Part shown: piece after piece, positions 19,001-28,259 of the stretch
How positions within the stretch are numbered: the first letter of the stretch is position 1
Layout of the letters: each line of letters starts with the position of its first letter
Assembly: GCA_964036045.1 (NCBI GenBank)
Contig: OZ038381.1
Span: 156,692,352 to 156,756,351, forward strand
Source of the DNA: Eutreptiella sp. 'Long Island Sound 2002'
Taxonomy: Eukaryota > Euglenozoa > Euglenophyceae > Eutreptiales > Eutreptiaceae
Direction of reading: 5' to 3'
DNA: 64,000 nucleotides
The notes under the pieces: model-generated
What the model was told of the DNA's origin: nothing
The model's database searches: none
What the model saw: only the letters and a program-made list of their open reading frames with translations
Program-made: the position numbers and the translations under genes

Positions 19001-19629
19001 AGGGGCCTCCTCTTGCTGAGCCTAAGGGGGTGGCCCAAGACGCCGCTCACTACTTCCAACGGCGTGAGGAGCTTATTGCTCTTGCACGGAGGGCTATAAT
19101 TCAAGTGCAAGAGACAATGGCTCGTAAGTATAATAAGAGTAGGAGGATGTCCCCCAATTTCTCAAAAGGGGACCGCGTATGGGTCCGTCGCCAACGCAAA
19201 AATCTTGGCGATAAGACTTGTCCCTATTGGGATGGGCCCTATGAGGTTGTGGCCAAGAAGGCGCACGACCTCTATGTTCCTCAAGTGGACCAACGGAGGT
19301 TAGTTGACGTTCACGTTGATTGTTGGATGAAAACGGTCCACTCCCCTCGCTCCCCCGTGCCTCTAAATTACACGGAGGAGGTTGCTAGAGTGCCCTTCCA
19401 GTTTGAGGAGGACACCTATAATGTCAAGAAAATATTAAGTCACCGTACTTACCGCAAGAGACTTCTCTTCAAGGTGCGGTGGGAGGGTTATACCAAAGAT
19501 TGGGATACCGAGGAACCTGTTGAAACCTTCTTACCATCCTACAACAAAGTTTGCAGAGATTACTTGCAGAAACAGAATCTCACCAAAGCTGTTGACATCC
19601 TTACCCACCTTGGTGGACCGCTCTCATGA
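16069..19629 (+). CDS. pol: Gypsy-1 Pol: RT, RNase H, integrase, chromodomain
   Basis: In phase with the protease ORF after UAG 16066; 1,186 codons to TGA 19627-19629 with no further stop. Reverse transcriptase: LVVDYRQLN, KGFHQIPL, MPMGIKNGPAIFQ and the catalytic YIDD box (16930-16941). RNase H: TPDASNWAVGA, REKECYA, RTDHRSL. Integrase: an HHCC zinc finger (HDALH...CQTCPSC), then D (18508), D in CSDRGPQF (18721) and E in KAENTGK (18829). The last two are separated by exactly 35 residues, the D,D35E pattern. A chromodomain (YNVKKIL...FKVRWEGY...EEPVE, about 19408-19570) closes the protein and probably steers integration to modified histones. The first ATG (16333) lies upstream of RT, so re-initiation is an alternative to readthrough. 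Confidence 0.93.
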   Translation, partial: ASVRTLTYQATQKKLLAPVTLDPTPEDLEAHECVRSRIAKIERELLGGRATTVKLYRKRKGATRLLAASRVGGVVTTQEPIVSPEVELMRRRILADYERDVFSGEVRLCPGQEHPKVCGTERLGFAKLDLYPNAKPKSVKPVRLLGERAAAEQEIVEDFLARGWIEPCPASEWASNGFVVPKKEKGKWRLVVDYRQLNEATLPDAHPLPLIENLLQNQSKHKIFTIVDLSKGFHQIPLHPESRAKTAMNVAGKRYQWRVMPMGIKNGPAIFQRVMDHVLQGLDCADVYIDDIIIGSSGATEEELLANHDRDVRAVLDGLPKEELVASVSKTDFFVRSVEFCGHVLENGTRRPAPGKMLALERWDKPDNVRELRGFLGLANYYSGYVQNYASIATPLINMLKDLPKHKNGKKIGLTWNASANEAFLKLKRAITDIVPLQLADWDKDFVLTPDASNWAVGAALQQEGPDGALHPLAFFSRKLSGSQLNWSPREKECYAIVAALLKWHGWVGYKRVEVRTDHRSLENWATEDLKTVGGPSPRQARWHELFSKFDLHVVYTPGPVNPVGDFLSRWAYPANPALGDVSIHGTAQAAGHVRDMMAAEKEELLARPLVFRAVVAPVVTRSKAAPRAQGAPACDPPPLASPPVGGGTKQKRNLRRLERIVKIKKYWKSHKKATPIHGEDAPNVFEINSAKHYPNCQRYKKMWQDALNGSFQDGVRLVDNKLVRNGRWCVPTPLVHRLVAEYHDALHLTTSSVEKHWKEINHGVEGEGLYKAVELQCQTCPSCAIHTHDTKRKQGYMTPMSIPMEPMDSIALDVFHYPSTSRDGEVYDRMLLCVCRLSGYLIAIPIPKPRHEDKDEGLTGRRAAHLVMERWVDRFGAPREICSDRGPQFVSRYFQTLCSKIGARSTMCLAGRHQGNGKAENTGKQLRRAVAKAITLKKKKTNWVEVLPAVVRAWYETTGPSGYTPNEIVFGKHNRTKGPPLAEPKGVAQDAAHYFQRREELIALARRAIIQVQETMARKYNKSRRMSPNFSKGDRVWVRRQRKNLGDKTCPYWDGPYEVVAKKAHDLYVPQVDQRRLVDVHVDCWMKTVHSPRSPVPLNYTEEVARVPFQFEEDTYNVKKILSHRTYRKRLLFKVRWEGYTKDWDTEEPVETFLPSYNKVCRDYLQKQNLTKAVDILTHLGGPLS

Positions 19630-20738
19630 GCGTGTCACGAAAAGAAAACCCTAACCAATATGGATATATTATTGTTTGGGGAAGGGAGGAGAGAGCGAGA
19701 AGCGGTGGGAGACAGGAAAGAAGATGTGCATGCACGGCGCGCTCCTCGGTTACAAAAATCCCCAGCGGAGCAGGGCGGTGGGTACCGCAGGTTTACCCCA
19801 CCGTCTACCTCTCTCACCGCTAAATGCTTGAGAGTCCTTGGGGTGGGGTGGCGTGGCATATAGCCTGGGGCGGAAGTGGGACGTGTTCTTTCGGGGGTCT
19901 TAATGCCATTCAAACCCCTATCCTTGCGTCTTACTGGAGCACTCCTACCACCACCAGGACTACTGCCACAAGTCCTGCCCACGATGACGCCCCCCGTCAA
20001 GGGTGCTGACAACCTGGCGAGCAATTCCCGAAGACTCTACCGGGTTGTGCGCATGGTGGTGTTTGCAAGGTTTCGGAGTGCCGCCCCGTACCAAAACCAC
20101 GACCCCACGACCGTCCCTGACCCGTGACCCAAGCCAACGAGCTAAATCATTTGCTCAAAATGGCGAAGGCTTGAAAACTTCGTTGGGTTGGCGGGTACAA
20201 CCAATTTTCCTTTTTTGTGTTTGGGCGTGATAGTTTTCCACCGATTTGCCCTTGTCCACACGAGGGTAGGTATACCAGGTACGAAGTACTCGTGTGGCTC
20301 ACATTACGTGGAAAAAATTTTGTGGCGTGCAAAATTGCCACTACATACGGCGAGGACTTAAGCCTAGAGGGAGGGGTCGTCCTCTACAATACAAGTATTC
20401 TAATATGAGTTGCAATGGGTGCCTTTGCCCCGTCACTGTATGAGTGGGTGGGGTCTTCAAAGGCAGAGAGTGGCGTTGCGGATTTGGGCCGTCTCCGCCG
20501 CCTGGGTATTTGTCCCCGGTGGCTATGCGTGCCCGGGTTGGGAGTGGGTACCCTCCATTGCCATTGCATGGGGCCGCATGCTGGCTGGGTGTGCTCTTCA
20601 TGTCCTTGATGAATTTCGCGGGGGAATTCCTGCCTGCAACGAGAGGGAACAGACAATATGATGAAAAGGGCGAGTGTGCACATGCATATGTTTATGAGAG
20701 AATATGTATATTAATGTTTTCTCTAGAGCTCCCCACGA

Positions 20739-20863
20739 GTGGACTTGGATTTCCACAACACCCGAGGGGTCCTCTATCCCAGCACCCAACCAAACGGGTT
20801 GGGATATGGGCGTGGAATTTTACTTTATAGAGACCCGTGCGTGGACTTGGATTTCCACAACAC
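20739..20863 (+). repeat. 23-bp direct repeat pair containing a hairpin
   Basis: GTGGACTTGGATTTCCAC plus AACAC occurs at 20739-20761 and 20841-20863, identical, 102 bp apart. Each copy can fold (GTGGA/TCCAC). Confidence 0.8.
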
Positions 20864-22787
20864 ACACGAGTCTCTCTGTCCGAGACACACGAGAACCGGG
20901 TGTGCCGGTGGCCAATGGTAGCGTGTGTGTGCGCATGCCATTAATTTAGTTACGGGATTATATGGTTGCCTATTACGTTGGTTATCACCCGCCCCCCGAA
21001 CAAGCAAGACCTAGGTTAACACCTACCTTTGGGGTTTTGTAGCCGTGTGCACCGGTCCAAGTTTACACCCGGAGGTGTAAACATGAACCGTCATACACGG
21101 TGTAGAGGGGTCGGGGGAGTAAAACTCCTTCGGGGCGTGTCATCGTGCCCCCGGGGAGTAGGGTGGGCTGATACACCAGCGGGACCGTACGGGCGACCTC
21201 CCCAATTTGCAACCTGGAGGTGACCCCCTGCGCTACAGCCCGCCGGTGGCACACCCACCGACACAGGTAACACGCGAGCTAACCTAAGTGTTTATACGCA
21301 CGCCCCCAAGACACACACGAACACCAAGCAACAAGGTGTCGTATCTATACACGTGTTCTATTGTGGATATGCTTACTGTTTGCTGTGTGTACGTGAGTAG
21401 TTTGTGGAAGCTCGTGCACGTGCCGTATGTGTGGAGTGCCACCATCACGTGCCCCAAGGCCGCCACCGCGAGACCCACACTCTGTGATGCCCTCCGGGCG
21501 AGTGTGTGCCCCCGGGCCCTGCCAGTGGGTGTGCGCGCACAAGTGTGTCTTGTGTTTGTCGGTGTGCATCGCTCTATTATGTGTATATATGATATATATA
21601 CGTAGTATGGCTCCTAGGTGAGGGGTTAGCAGTGAGGTCAGGTTATTATTACATGGTTATGAGGTTTGTCTATTTAAGTGTGTCTACTCACACCCTCATC
21701 CCATCTCCGTACCTCCTCCTTTACCCTCTATGTGGTGCATCACGTGTGACACACATGCTAAGTTAGACATCCACACGGACACGACCCTTGGCTGAGCCGT
21801 GCCCGTATCGTACAGTCACAACTGTGACTGGTTCATTCATCCTGGTCCGTTCCACTCGATCATTGTTCTTTGGTGTCTGGTCTGTTTGACAAGTGGGCCT
21901 TTGGCTAGGCCTTGTCTCGGTCTTTTACAAGCAAGTAATCAAGCAAGTTTGCATCTTACAAGCAAGAGCTCACTTATTACTACAAGCGTTACGGGCAAGC
22001 ACATCAAGAACATCAAGCACATCAAGCCCTCAAAAACGATCTAAAGCACGTGGGTGCAAGGTGTGGGCATCGTACCCGTGTTTTCGTTTGTGCCTAAATG
22101 ATCGTCGATCATTTACCCTGAGGCCATCGTGACCTCTTTCCTCTACTTAGTGAGCTACCGCGTGCACTGTGGGGCCATCGTGGCCGTGTTTATTAGTGGG
22201 CCTAAGCATGCACAAGACAGAGGCGGGCACAAGACTGTGATGCATCGCAAGGCAACGATATGGCAAGATCACGGTGTTCACTGTTCCAAAGTGTGAAAAA
22301 AGGGCTGTGGTGGCTGTAAGGACTGTTACCACGGTTGCCCCGCGTTGCACTGCGAGACAGGACCGTTAGCCCCCCGTGGTAACATTCCCCTGGCCGAAGG
22401 CCATCAAGTTTTGTTGTGTCCCTTGTGAATGTTTCCCTGGCCTCTATCTCTTTTATCCCTCGTGCTCCCTTGTGCAGGCACAGTCCTACGTTGCTGTTTG
22501 ACACTCCTGTTAATTCTCCTGGCAGTTTTTTCAAAAAGTGAAATTTTTGCACTTTCGCGTCGCACCGCTTCGCATGTACCATTACCTTCAGTTTTGTTGA
22601 AAAGTGTGATTTCACTTTGCCTTTAGTTTTAATTCTTTGAGAAAATTACCTGCCCTTACCTGCTGGACCCCACATGCCTCATGCGACACGCAGGGACGAG
22701 ACTCTACGCGCAACAGCTCGCGATTTCGCCTACTACTTATTGCGGGACCTGCGGGATCCCGTTCGTCAACTTGTGTATTCTGGCGGT

Positions 22788-22864
22788 GGTTCGATTCCCT
22801 CGGATCGGAGCTACTTCAGCGGCCGTGCGGCTGGCTCCGAGATTGCCTGCGTAGGTTCGATTCC
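22788..22864 (+). other. Two pol III B-box-like motifs
   Basis: GGTTCGATTCC, the exact B-box consensus, occurs at 22788-22798 and 22854-22864, 66 bp apart. T-stems are imperfect and no matching acceptor stems or A boxes are visible, so tRNA genes are not called. Possibly tRNA-derived remnants. Confidence 0.3.
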
Positions 22865-22958
22865 CTATGGGAGGGAATCTGCTAACATTTGATTTGCTGC
22901 TGTTTGTGACTGCTAGGTTCCTCTTGGGCATGTACTTCCTGCCGGTGGCAGTCGTTTT

Positions 22959-22969
22959 AAGTGGGGGGA
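22959..22969 (+). other. Gypsy-1 polypurine tract
   Basis: AAGTGGGGGGA directly abuts the 3' LTR (TGAAGC...). It resembles the tract of Gypsy-2 (AAGGAGGGGGG), also directly before TGAAG. Expected primer for plus-strand DNA. Confidence 0.75.
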
Positions 22970-23313
22970 TGAAGCAGATCACAACCCTACCCTGGCATTT
23001 TACCCCTAAGGGAGCATTATTTGGCCCTATATATGGGATATATGTGGGATAGGGTATATCATATTCCATTTCCTTGTTAGGAACATAGGATGTGGGATAG
23101 ATAAGGCAATCTTGTATGTTTAGTAGTTATATCAATTACTGGATGATAGGGTGGATTTCTCATATGTGCATATCAGGTATTTCATTGGCTATGTGTACTA
23201 TATCTGTTTGCAGGATACTATTCAGTCAACACTATCGTTATGTCTTCGGTGCCAAGCAATGTTGCTGCCCATGCCACTGCGACCTCTGCTCCTGACCACC
23301 CGGTCTGGTTTCA
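22970..23313 (+). repeat. Gypsy-1 3' LTR
   Basis: 344 bp. It differs from the 5' LTR at about six positions (for example AGATC/AGGTC, TTGTATG/TTGGATG, TTACTGG/TTAGTGG). It ends in TTTCA followed by the target duplicate TCGG. Confidence 0.92.
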
Positions 23314-23317
23314 TCGG

Positions 23318-23505
23318 CAGTACAGGAGATGGAGTTCACAGAAAAACGCCACGCCTGCCGGGTGTCGTTCGACTGTGATGCAATGAGGGAGCTCACTGGC
23401 AAACTGAACCGGAAAATCATGAATAAGAGCACCACCGACGAATTCGACACCGACACCGAGAACAGTGGTCCGGCGGCGGGGGGCGGTGGTGGTGGTGGCG
23501 GCTAG
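23318..23505 (+). pseudogene. Unrecognised protein, 3' part, split by Gypsy-1
   Basis: Continues the 9855-10229 frame after excision of Gypsy-1 and one TCGG: AVQEMEFTEKRHACRVSFD, then RELTGKLNRKIMN, an acidic linker and a poly-Gly end, to UAG 23503-23505. The stop is followed by G, and the next ORF (ATG 23515) is in the same frame nine bases later. The continuity of a sensible helical sequence across the junction supports the element boundaries. Confidence 0.45.
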
Positions 23506-23514
23506 GGGGCAACC

Positions 23515-24336
23515 ATGAAGCTCATCAGGAGTATCATCAAGCGACTCGTGTACTGGGTCGCCCTTGTGGTGCCCCATGTTATCGCACACCGTATCAGTGA
23601 CCTGTGCTGGGCCATTTTCGGTGCGTACAGAAAGGGGATTGGATCCATTAGGCCATTCATTCGTTGGCTCATATCTGGCGTACTCTTTGCCTCCTTGAAT
23701 TCACCAATCATGTCAAACGCCATACTGCTGATGATGAATCTGGTGAAGATACATCTCTCCGGTACCATCACGCACAAGAACAAAACCACCGAGATTCTCA
23801 AGGGAAAGGATACGCCGGGCCAGTCGACGGAAGCATCCACAATACACGGCGGAGACCTCTCTTTGATCGCAAAGATGATCAAAACGTCATGTGACTCTTA
23901 CTTCGAGTCCTGTTTCCACCAGGTGGCCCTGATACCCATGCATCTGCGAAAGGACATCGAGGAGGTTCTGAACGAGTATGCCCCTTCTAGTTTGCTTGCC
24001 CCAGACGACTTGATACCGATGAAGGAAAACATCAGCGAGGGTGACCTTGATAAGCTGACTGGGGCATGGAAGAAGTCCAAAACCCCTACAGGGATGGCGA
24101 AGCTCGTCCCCACTCTAGGCCTACAGCGCACGTGGTCGATCGCCATACTCCGCCAGATGATTACAGTCGTAGACGCAAGCTGCACGGGAAACAGACTGTC
24201 AGGTGACATTGTAGAGAACACACCCCATATGACAAAGAAGGCGATGCAATCGGCGATAGGCCTACTGAAACACGACGACAAACAACAACAACAACACCCG
24301 CGCGTACTCCTGGTGGGGTACAAACAAGAAACGTAA
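23515..24336 (+). CDS. Unrecognised 273-residue protein with N-terminal hydrophobic segments
   Basis: ATG 23515 to TAA 24334-24336, uninterrupted. The start is basic then hydrophobic (IIKRLVYWVALVVPHVI). A second hydrophobic stretch is near residues 48-76 (FIRWLISGVLFASLNSPIM, AILLMMNLV). The rest is soluble-looking with helical stretches (MHLRKDIEEVLNEYAP, GDLDKLTGAWKKSK) and ends in a Gln run and a basic tail. This could be a membrane-associated protein. I recognise no family. Its spacing and phase with the preceding ORF suggest a compact, virus-like gene arrangement or a single gene with a leaky UAG. Confidence 0.5.
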   Translation: MKLIRSIIKRLVYWVALVVPHVIAHRISDLCWAIFGAYRKGIGSIRPFIRWLISGVLFASLNSPIMSNAILLMMNLVKIHLSGTITHKNKTTEILKGKDTPGQSTEASTIHGGDLSLIAKMIKTSCDSYFESCFHQVALIPMHLRKDIEEVLNEYAPSSLLAPDDLIPMKENISEGDLDKLTGAWKKSKTPTGMAKLVPTLGLQRTWSIAILRQMITVVDASCTGNRLSGDIVENTPHMTKKAMQSAIGLLKHDDKQQQQHPRVLLVGYKQET

Positions 24337-24534
24337 ACTCCAGTAGACAGAACGCAGCGCGCGCGCGTCCTGGTCCGACCGAGCGACTTTGTACACCCCA
24401 ATTTCATCACTTGTGGGACTTACCTGCCCTCTTGGGCTTTCTGCTGTTCCAGGGGCCAGACCCGGTCTCTGTGCCGCCGTGGATACATTGGGGGTTGGCT
24501 GTTTAGGTGGTTTGGGTTTACGATAGTTCACCCA

Positions 24535-26017
24535 ACCAAAAATCGACAGAGTTACAAAACCTTTTTCAAAATCAAAAAAACAGGGTGCAGGTTTTGGGGG
24601 GTTACGACGGCCTGGGTGTCAGCCTGAGTGACCGCCTGAGTGCCCGCCCGGGTGTCAGCCTGAGTACCTACCTCAAAAGCCGCAACCTGTTTTTTTCGCT
24701 TTTAAAAAAGTTTTGTAATTCTGTCCAAAATTCGATCGTGGCCCCTCTTACGATTTTTTTTTGGGACACAAAAAAAAGGTTGCGGCTTTTATAGGGCTAC
24801 CTAAGGTTACCTAAAGTTGCCTAAGGTTACCCCAGAAGCCGCACCCTCTTTTTTTCATTTTGAAACAAATTTTGTAACTCTCTCGAAATTGCACTTGTGG
24901 TCCTATGTACGATTTTTTGCTTGGGTGCAAAAAACAGCGTGCGGATTTTGAGGGGGGTTACCTAAAGTTACCTGACGTTACCTAAGGTTACCTAAAGTTG
25001 TCTAAGGTTACCTAAAATTACCTATCCCAAAAGCTGCACCCTGTTTTTTACATTTTGAAAAAAGTTTTGTAACTCTGTCAAAATTTCACTTGTGGTCCCT
25101 TGTAAGATTTTTTGGTTGGGTGAAAAAAACAGGGTGCGGGTTTTGAGGGGGGTTACCTAAAGTTACCTAAGGTTACCTAAAGCTACCTATCCCAAACTCC
25201 GCACCCTGTTTTTTTCATTTTGAAAAAAGATTTGTAACTCTGTCGAAATTTCACTTGTGGTCCCTTGTACAATTTTTTGCTTTAGTGAAAAAAACAGGGT
25301 GTGGGTTTTGAGGGGGGTTACCTAAAGTTATCTAAGGTTACCTAAAGTTACCTAAAGTTACCTATCCCAAAAGCCGCACCCTGTTTTTTCATTTTGAAAA
25401 ACGTTTTGTAACTATGTGGAAATTCTACTTGTGGTCCCTTGTCCGATTTTTTGCTTGGGTGAAAAAAACAGGGTGCGGGTTTTTCAGGGGGGTTACCTAA
25501 AGTTACCTGAAGTTACCTCAGGTTACCTAAAGATACCTAAGGTTACCTAAAGTTACCTATCCCAAAAAGCCGCACCCTGTTTTTTTCATTTTGAAAAAAG
25601 TTTTGTAACTCTGTTGAAATTTCACTTTTGGTCCCTTGTACAATTTTTTGCTTGAGTTAAAAAAACAGGGTGTGGGTTTTGAGGGGGTTAAATAAAGTTA
25701 CCTAAAGTTACCTAAAGTTACCTATCCCAAACTCCGCACCCTGTTTTTTTCATGTTGAAAAGAGGTTTGTAAATCTGACGAAATTTCACTGGTTGTCCCT
25801 TGTACGATTTTTTGCTTGAGTGAAAAAAACAGGGTGCGGGGTTTGAGGGGGGCTACCTAAAATTACCTGAAGTTACCTAAGGCTACCTAAAGTTACCTAA
25901 GGTTACCTCTCCCAAAAGCCGCACCCTGTTTCATTTTGAAAAAAGCTTTGTAACTCTGTCGAAATTCTACTTGTGGTCCCTTGTACGATTTTTTGCTTGG
26001 GTGGAAAAACCAGGGTG
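24535..26017 (+). repeat. AT-rich hairpin satellite, about eight units of roughly 177 bp
   Basis: GCACCCTG-type unit starts lie at 24682, 24841, 25036, 25201, 25376, 25572, 25736 and 25921 (spacings 159-196 bp). Each unit has an inverted repeat (CCGCACCCTGTTTTTTT ... AAAAAAACAGGGTGCGG) enclosing about 100 bp with TTTTGTAACTCTGT and TTGTGGTCCCTTGTACGATTTTTTGC segments. Units are separated by variable runs of the 10-mer GTTACCTAAA/G. A related segment in opposite orientation starts the array at about 24550. No coding. The array is cut by GC-rich copy B at about 26018. Confidence 0.85.
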
Positions 26018-26420
26018 TCGGTGCGCCCACCCGCACCTATCCCCCCGCCCCTCCAGGACCAGAGGTGCCCACCACAGAGGGCAGGTCCTCTGGCAAGAGC
26101 GCCCGGGCACCCCCCTGCTCCTCCTGGTCGTCGCGACCCGCAGGGACCCGGAGCGGGTCCTGGGGATCACCCCCACCCACCTGCACGGGGCAGCGCCCGT
26201 ACCCCGCCCCGCCCTCCCGGCGCCAGCCGCGCGGGACGGGGTAGACACCTTCCTGCGAACACAGGAGGTCACCGCCGTTACGGGGGTCCACCTAGTGCGG
26301 CTCCCCCCGGCACCACCCGACGACCCCCGGGGGCTCGGGGCCCTGAGCCCCGCCCCAGACTGGGAGCTGTGGCGCGACGTTTGGGCTGCGTGGCTCACCC
26401 GCCTCCCAGCCAAGTGCTGA
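26018..26420 (+). CDS. Small ORF near the 5' end of copy B
   Basis: Open in one frame from the satellite junction to TGA 26418-26420, without an ATG inside copy B. The readable part looks protein-like despite extreme GC: TPLLLLVVATRRDPERVLG, VTAVTGVHLVRLPPAPPDD, DWELWRDVWAAWLTRLP. The Trp-rich end recalls the C-terminal domain of the larger ORF (VLRTVIRAAWP...). Function unknown. A second copy would be needed to prove selection on this frame. Confidence 0.3.
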
Positions 26421-26595
26421 TGGATGGCCGCCGGCCCCCACCCGCAAGGGGATAACGCCACCGCCGGCCCCCCCTCCCCTCCCTCCCTCCCTGCTGCGGA
26501 GCACTGCACAGCACTGCCCACGGCACAACACGGATACACCGGGAGCTGAGGGGGGGGGCACACCTGCCACCACGCATGCCTACCAGGATAACAGG

Positions 26596-28259
26596 ATGTC
26601 GGACTCAGATGGCTCCTCCCAGCAGGACGACCGCCACCACTGCTGGTCCCGCTCCCGCTCCCCCGTCTCCCCAGGATGCGCGGGGGAGACCCTCGCGGAG
26701 CGCGAGGAGCGGCAGCTGGCAGAGGCGGCGGTGCTGGTCGGGCCGCCGGCTGGGCAGCCCGGGGCAGCCTCTGCCGACACCGGGCCGTCCACCCGGGGCC
26801 CTGCGCCAGCCGAGGAGACCACCCCTGCCGCCCAGGCTGCAACCCCTGCCGCCCCGCCCCCGGAGGGGGCCCCAGCGGTGCAGGGGGCTGCAACCGCAGC
26901 CCCAGCAAGCCGTGCCGCCGCCCCGACCGCGGCCCCGGCGCGCCGCCAGCGCGGGGGGAGGCCCCGGCGCGGGCCCCGGGCGCCTCGCCGGGAGCCGCTG
27001 CAGCCGCAGAGCAGAGCAGAGAGGGTGCACCAGGAGCCGAAACCACGGCCCCGGCGAGCCGCGCCACCGCCCCAGCCGGCCACGCCGCGGCCCCCAGCAC
27101 GCTGCGGGCGCGGGGGACAGACCCCGCCCGGGCCCGGAGCGCCTCGCCGGGGGCCGCCGCAGCAGCAGCAGTGGGCAGGGAGGGCGCCAAGTACCGCGCC
27201 CACACAAACCCCAGCCACACTCACGCCAGCCCCCCAAAACCGTTCCCCCCCAAGGCCGCCTTCCCTGCGGGGCGGATGCGGCACGTCCGCCCCCAGGCGC
27301 CCGAGCGTACGCCGCCTGGCGTCACGCTGCCGCAGCTGCGGCGGCAACAGGACGCCCGGCGCGTGATCCAGGAGGGGGGGGACAGCACGCAGGCGGGGCA
27401 GGGTGCCGGCCACGGGAGCGCGGAGCGAGGGGCAGGAGGCGACAGGGGGAGTGCCCAGGGACAAACGCAGGGGGCAGGCCTGGGCGCACACGGCAAGGAG
27501 CGAGGGCGAAAGCGCGGACAAGGTACCGAGGCCAGTGGCAGCGAAGGGGGACAGAGTGCGGGCAGCGGACGGCACGACGCGGGACAAGGAGCCGGGAAAG
27601 GGCAAGGGCACGGGAAGGGCACGCAGGCGCGCGAGCAGGGCGCCAAGGCGGGTGGCCACGGAGCGCGTGGAGTGGAGTGAGGCGCGGTCAGCAAGCGTGG
27701 GCGCAGCAACCGGCATGGACATGGGCATGGGAGGGATACGGGCGCCAGCAGGGCGAGCCAGGGCGCAGGTGACAGGGGGCAGGACCCGCAGCGCGGACAG
27801 GGGGACAAAGGCGTGGGGGCAGGGAAGGGACCCAAGGGCAAGGGCAAGGGCGCCGTGGGCCCTCGGGGACAGACAGGACGGGGCACGGGAGCCGCAGGGG
27901 GAGGGCGGAGCGAAGGGAGGAGGACGGGGGGCGGGGCACCCCCACAGCCGGACGTGCAGCCGGTGCGGTGCATCCCCCCCGGCATCCGACAAATGCCGGC
28001 GCACCACACCCACCACCACCACCACCAGCACCACACCCACCTCTACAACATGGACCCCAACGCCGGAGACCTCATCCCCCCCAAATCCCCCCAACCCCAG
28101 CACCAGCCAGCCCTCCCCGCGCCGAGGGCGGAGCCGGCGCGGATGGCCGCAGCCTCGGCGGCGGGGGGGCGGGACGCGGCGCCGGCGCCGCAGGCACAGG
28201 GGCCGCAGGGGGGGCCGGCGAGGGGGGCAGAGGGAGCCTGGCATTGTGACCTGGACTGG
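26596..28259 (+). pseudogene. GC-rich element ORF, N-terminal and central part, split by Gypsy-2
   Basis: Starts at ATG 26596 (DSDGSSQQDDRHHCWSRSRS, then GETLAEREERQLAEAAVLVG). An Ala/Pro/Arg-rich middle follows, needing one shift of frame around 27000-27200. From there the frame is open to 28259 apart from TGA 27678-27680. The central part is a Gly/Lys/Gln/Arg low-complexity region (GKGPKGKGKGAVG) suited to nucleic-acid binding. It is followed by QPVRCIPPGI and a His-rich tract, both repeated in copy D. The conserved end continues at 60093. It may be an ORF1-like RNA-binding protein (inference); no RT domain was found in any copy here. Confidence 0.45.

Larger units (their letters stand above)
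19630..22958 (+). other. Gypsy-1 3' non-coding region
   Basis: 3.3 kb between pol and the polypurine tract, unusually long. Short frames on both strands carry no recognisable motif. It holds the 23-bp direct repeats at 20739 and 20841, GT/CA-rich patches near 21250-21600, a CAGTCACA/TGTGACTG hairpin at 21813-21830 and two pol III B-box-like sequences (22788, 22854). Part of it may be older nested insertions that I cannot delimit. Confidence 0.6.
10230..23313 (+). mobile_element. Gypsy-1: Ty3/gypsy chromodomain element, 13.1 kb, near-complete
   Basis: Bounded by 344-bp LTRs (10230-10573, 22970-23313) that start TG, end CA and differ at only six positions by eye. It is flanked by a 4-bp direct repeat TCGG (10226-10229 and 23314-23317). 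A primer site directly follows the 5' LTR, and a purine tract AAGTGGGGGGA precedes the 3' LTR. Gene order is leader ORF, gag, protease plus methyltransferase-like domain, RT-RNase H-integrase-chromodomain. A 3.3-kb non-coding region precedes the 3' LTR. Low LTR divergence and long open frames indicate a fairly recent insertion. It interrupts an unknown gene (9855-10229/23318-23505). Confidence 0.93.
26018..28259 (+). mobile_element. GC-rich element copy B, 5' portion
   Basis: Base composition changes sharply inside a satellite unit at about 26018. The block encodes the N-terminal parts of the family's ORFs and is interrupted by Gypsy-2 at 28259. Its continuation is 60093-62063: the reading frame and the sequence GACTGG|GACACGG join exactly once one CTGG target duplicate is removed. 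Copy D (62064-64000, opposite strand) matches the ORF end and downstream region. Confidence 0.7.

Noticed and set aside
22788-22864. Two tRNA genes
   Set aside because: Only B boxes are convincing; no acceptor stems, D arms or anticodon arms fold.
24535-26017. CRISPR-like array
   Set aside because: Repeats are long, imperfect and hairpin-bearing with spacers made of a 10-mer repeat; this is eukaryotic satellite DNA.
26580-28244. 554-codon minus-strand ORF in copy B
   Set aside because: Composition artefact of a GC-rich block: Pro/Arg/Ala/Gly-only sequence. The conserved reading, supported by copy D, is on the plus strand.
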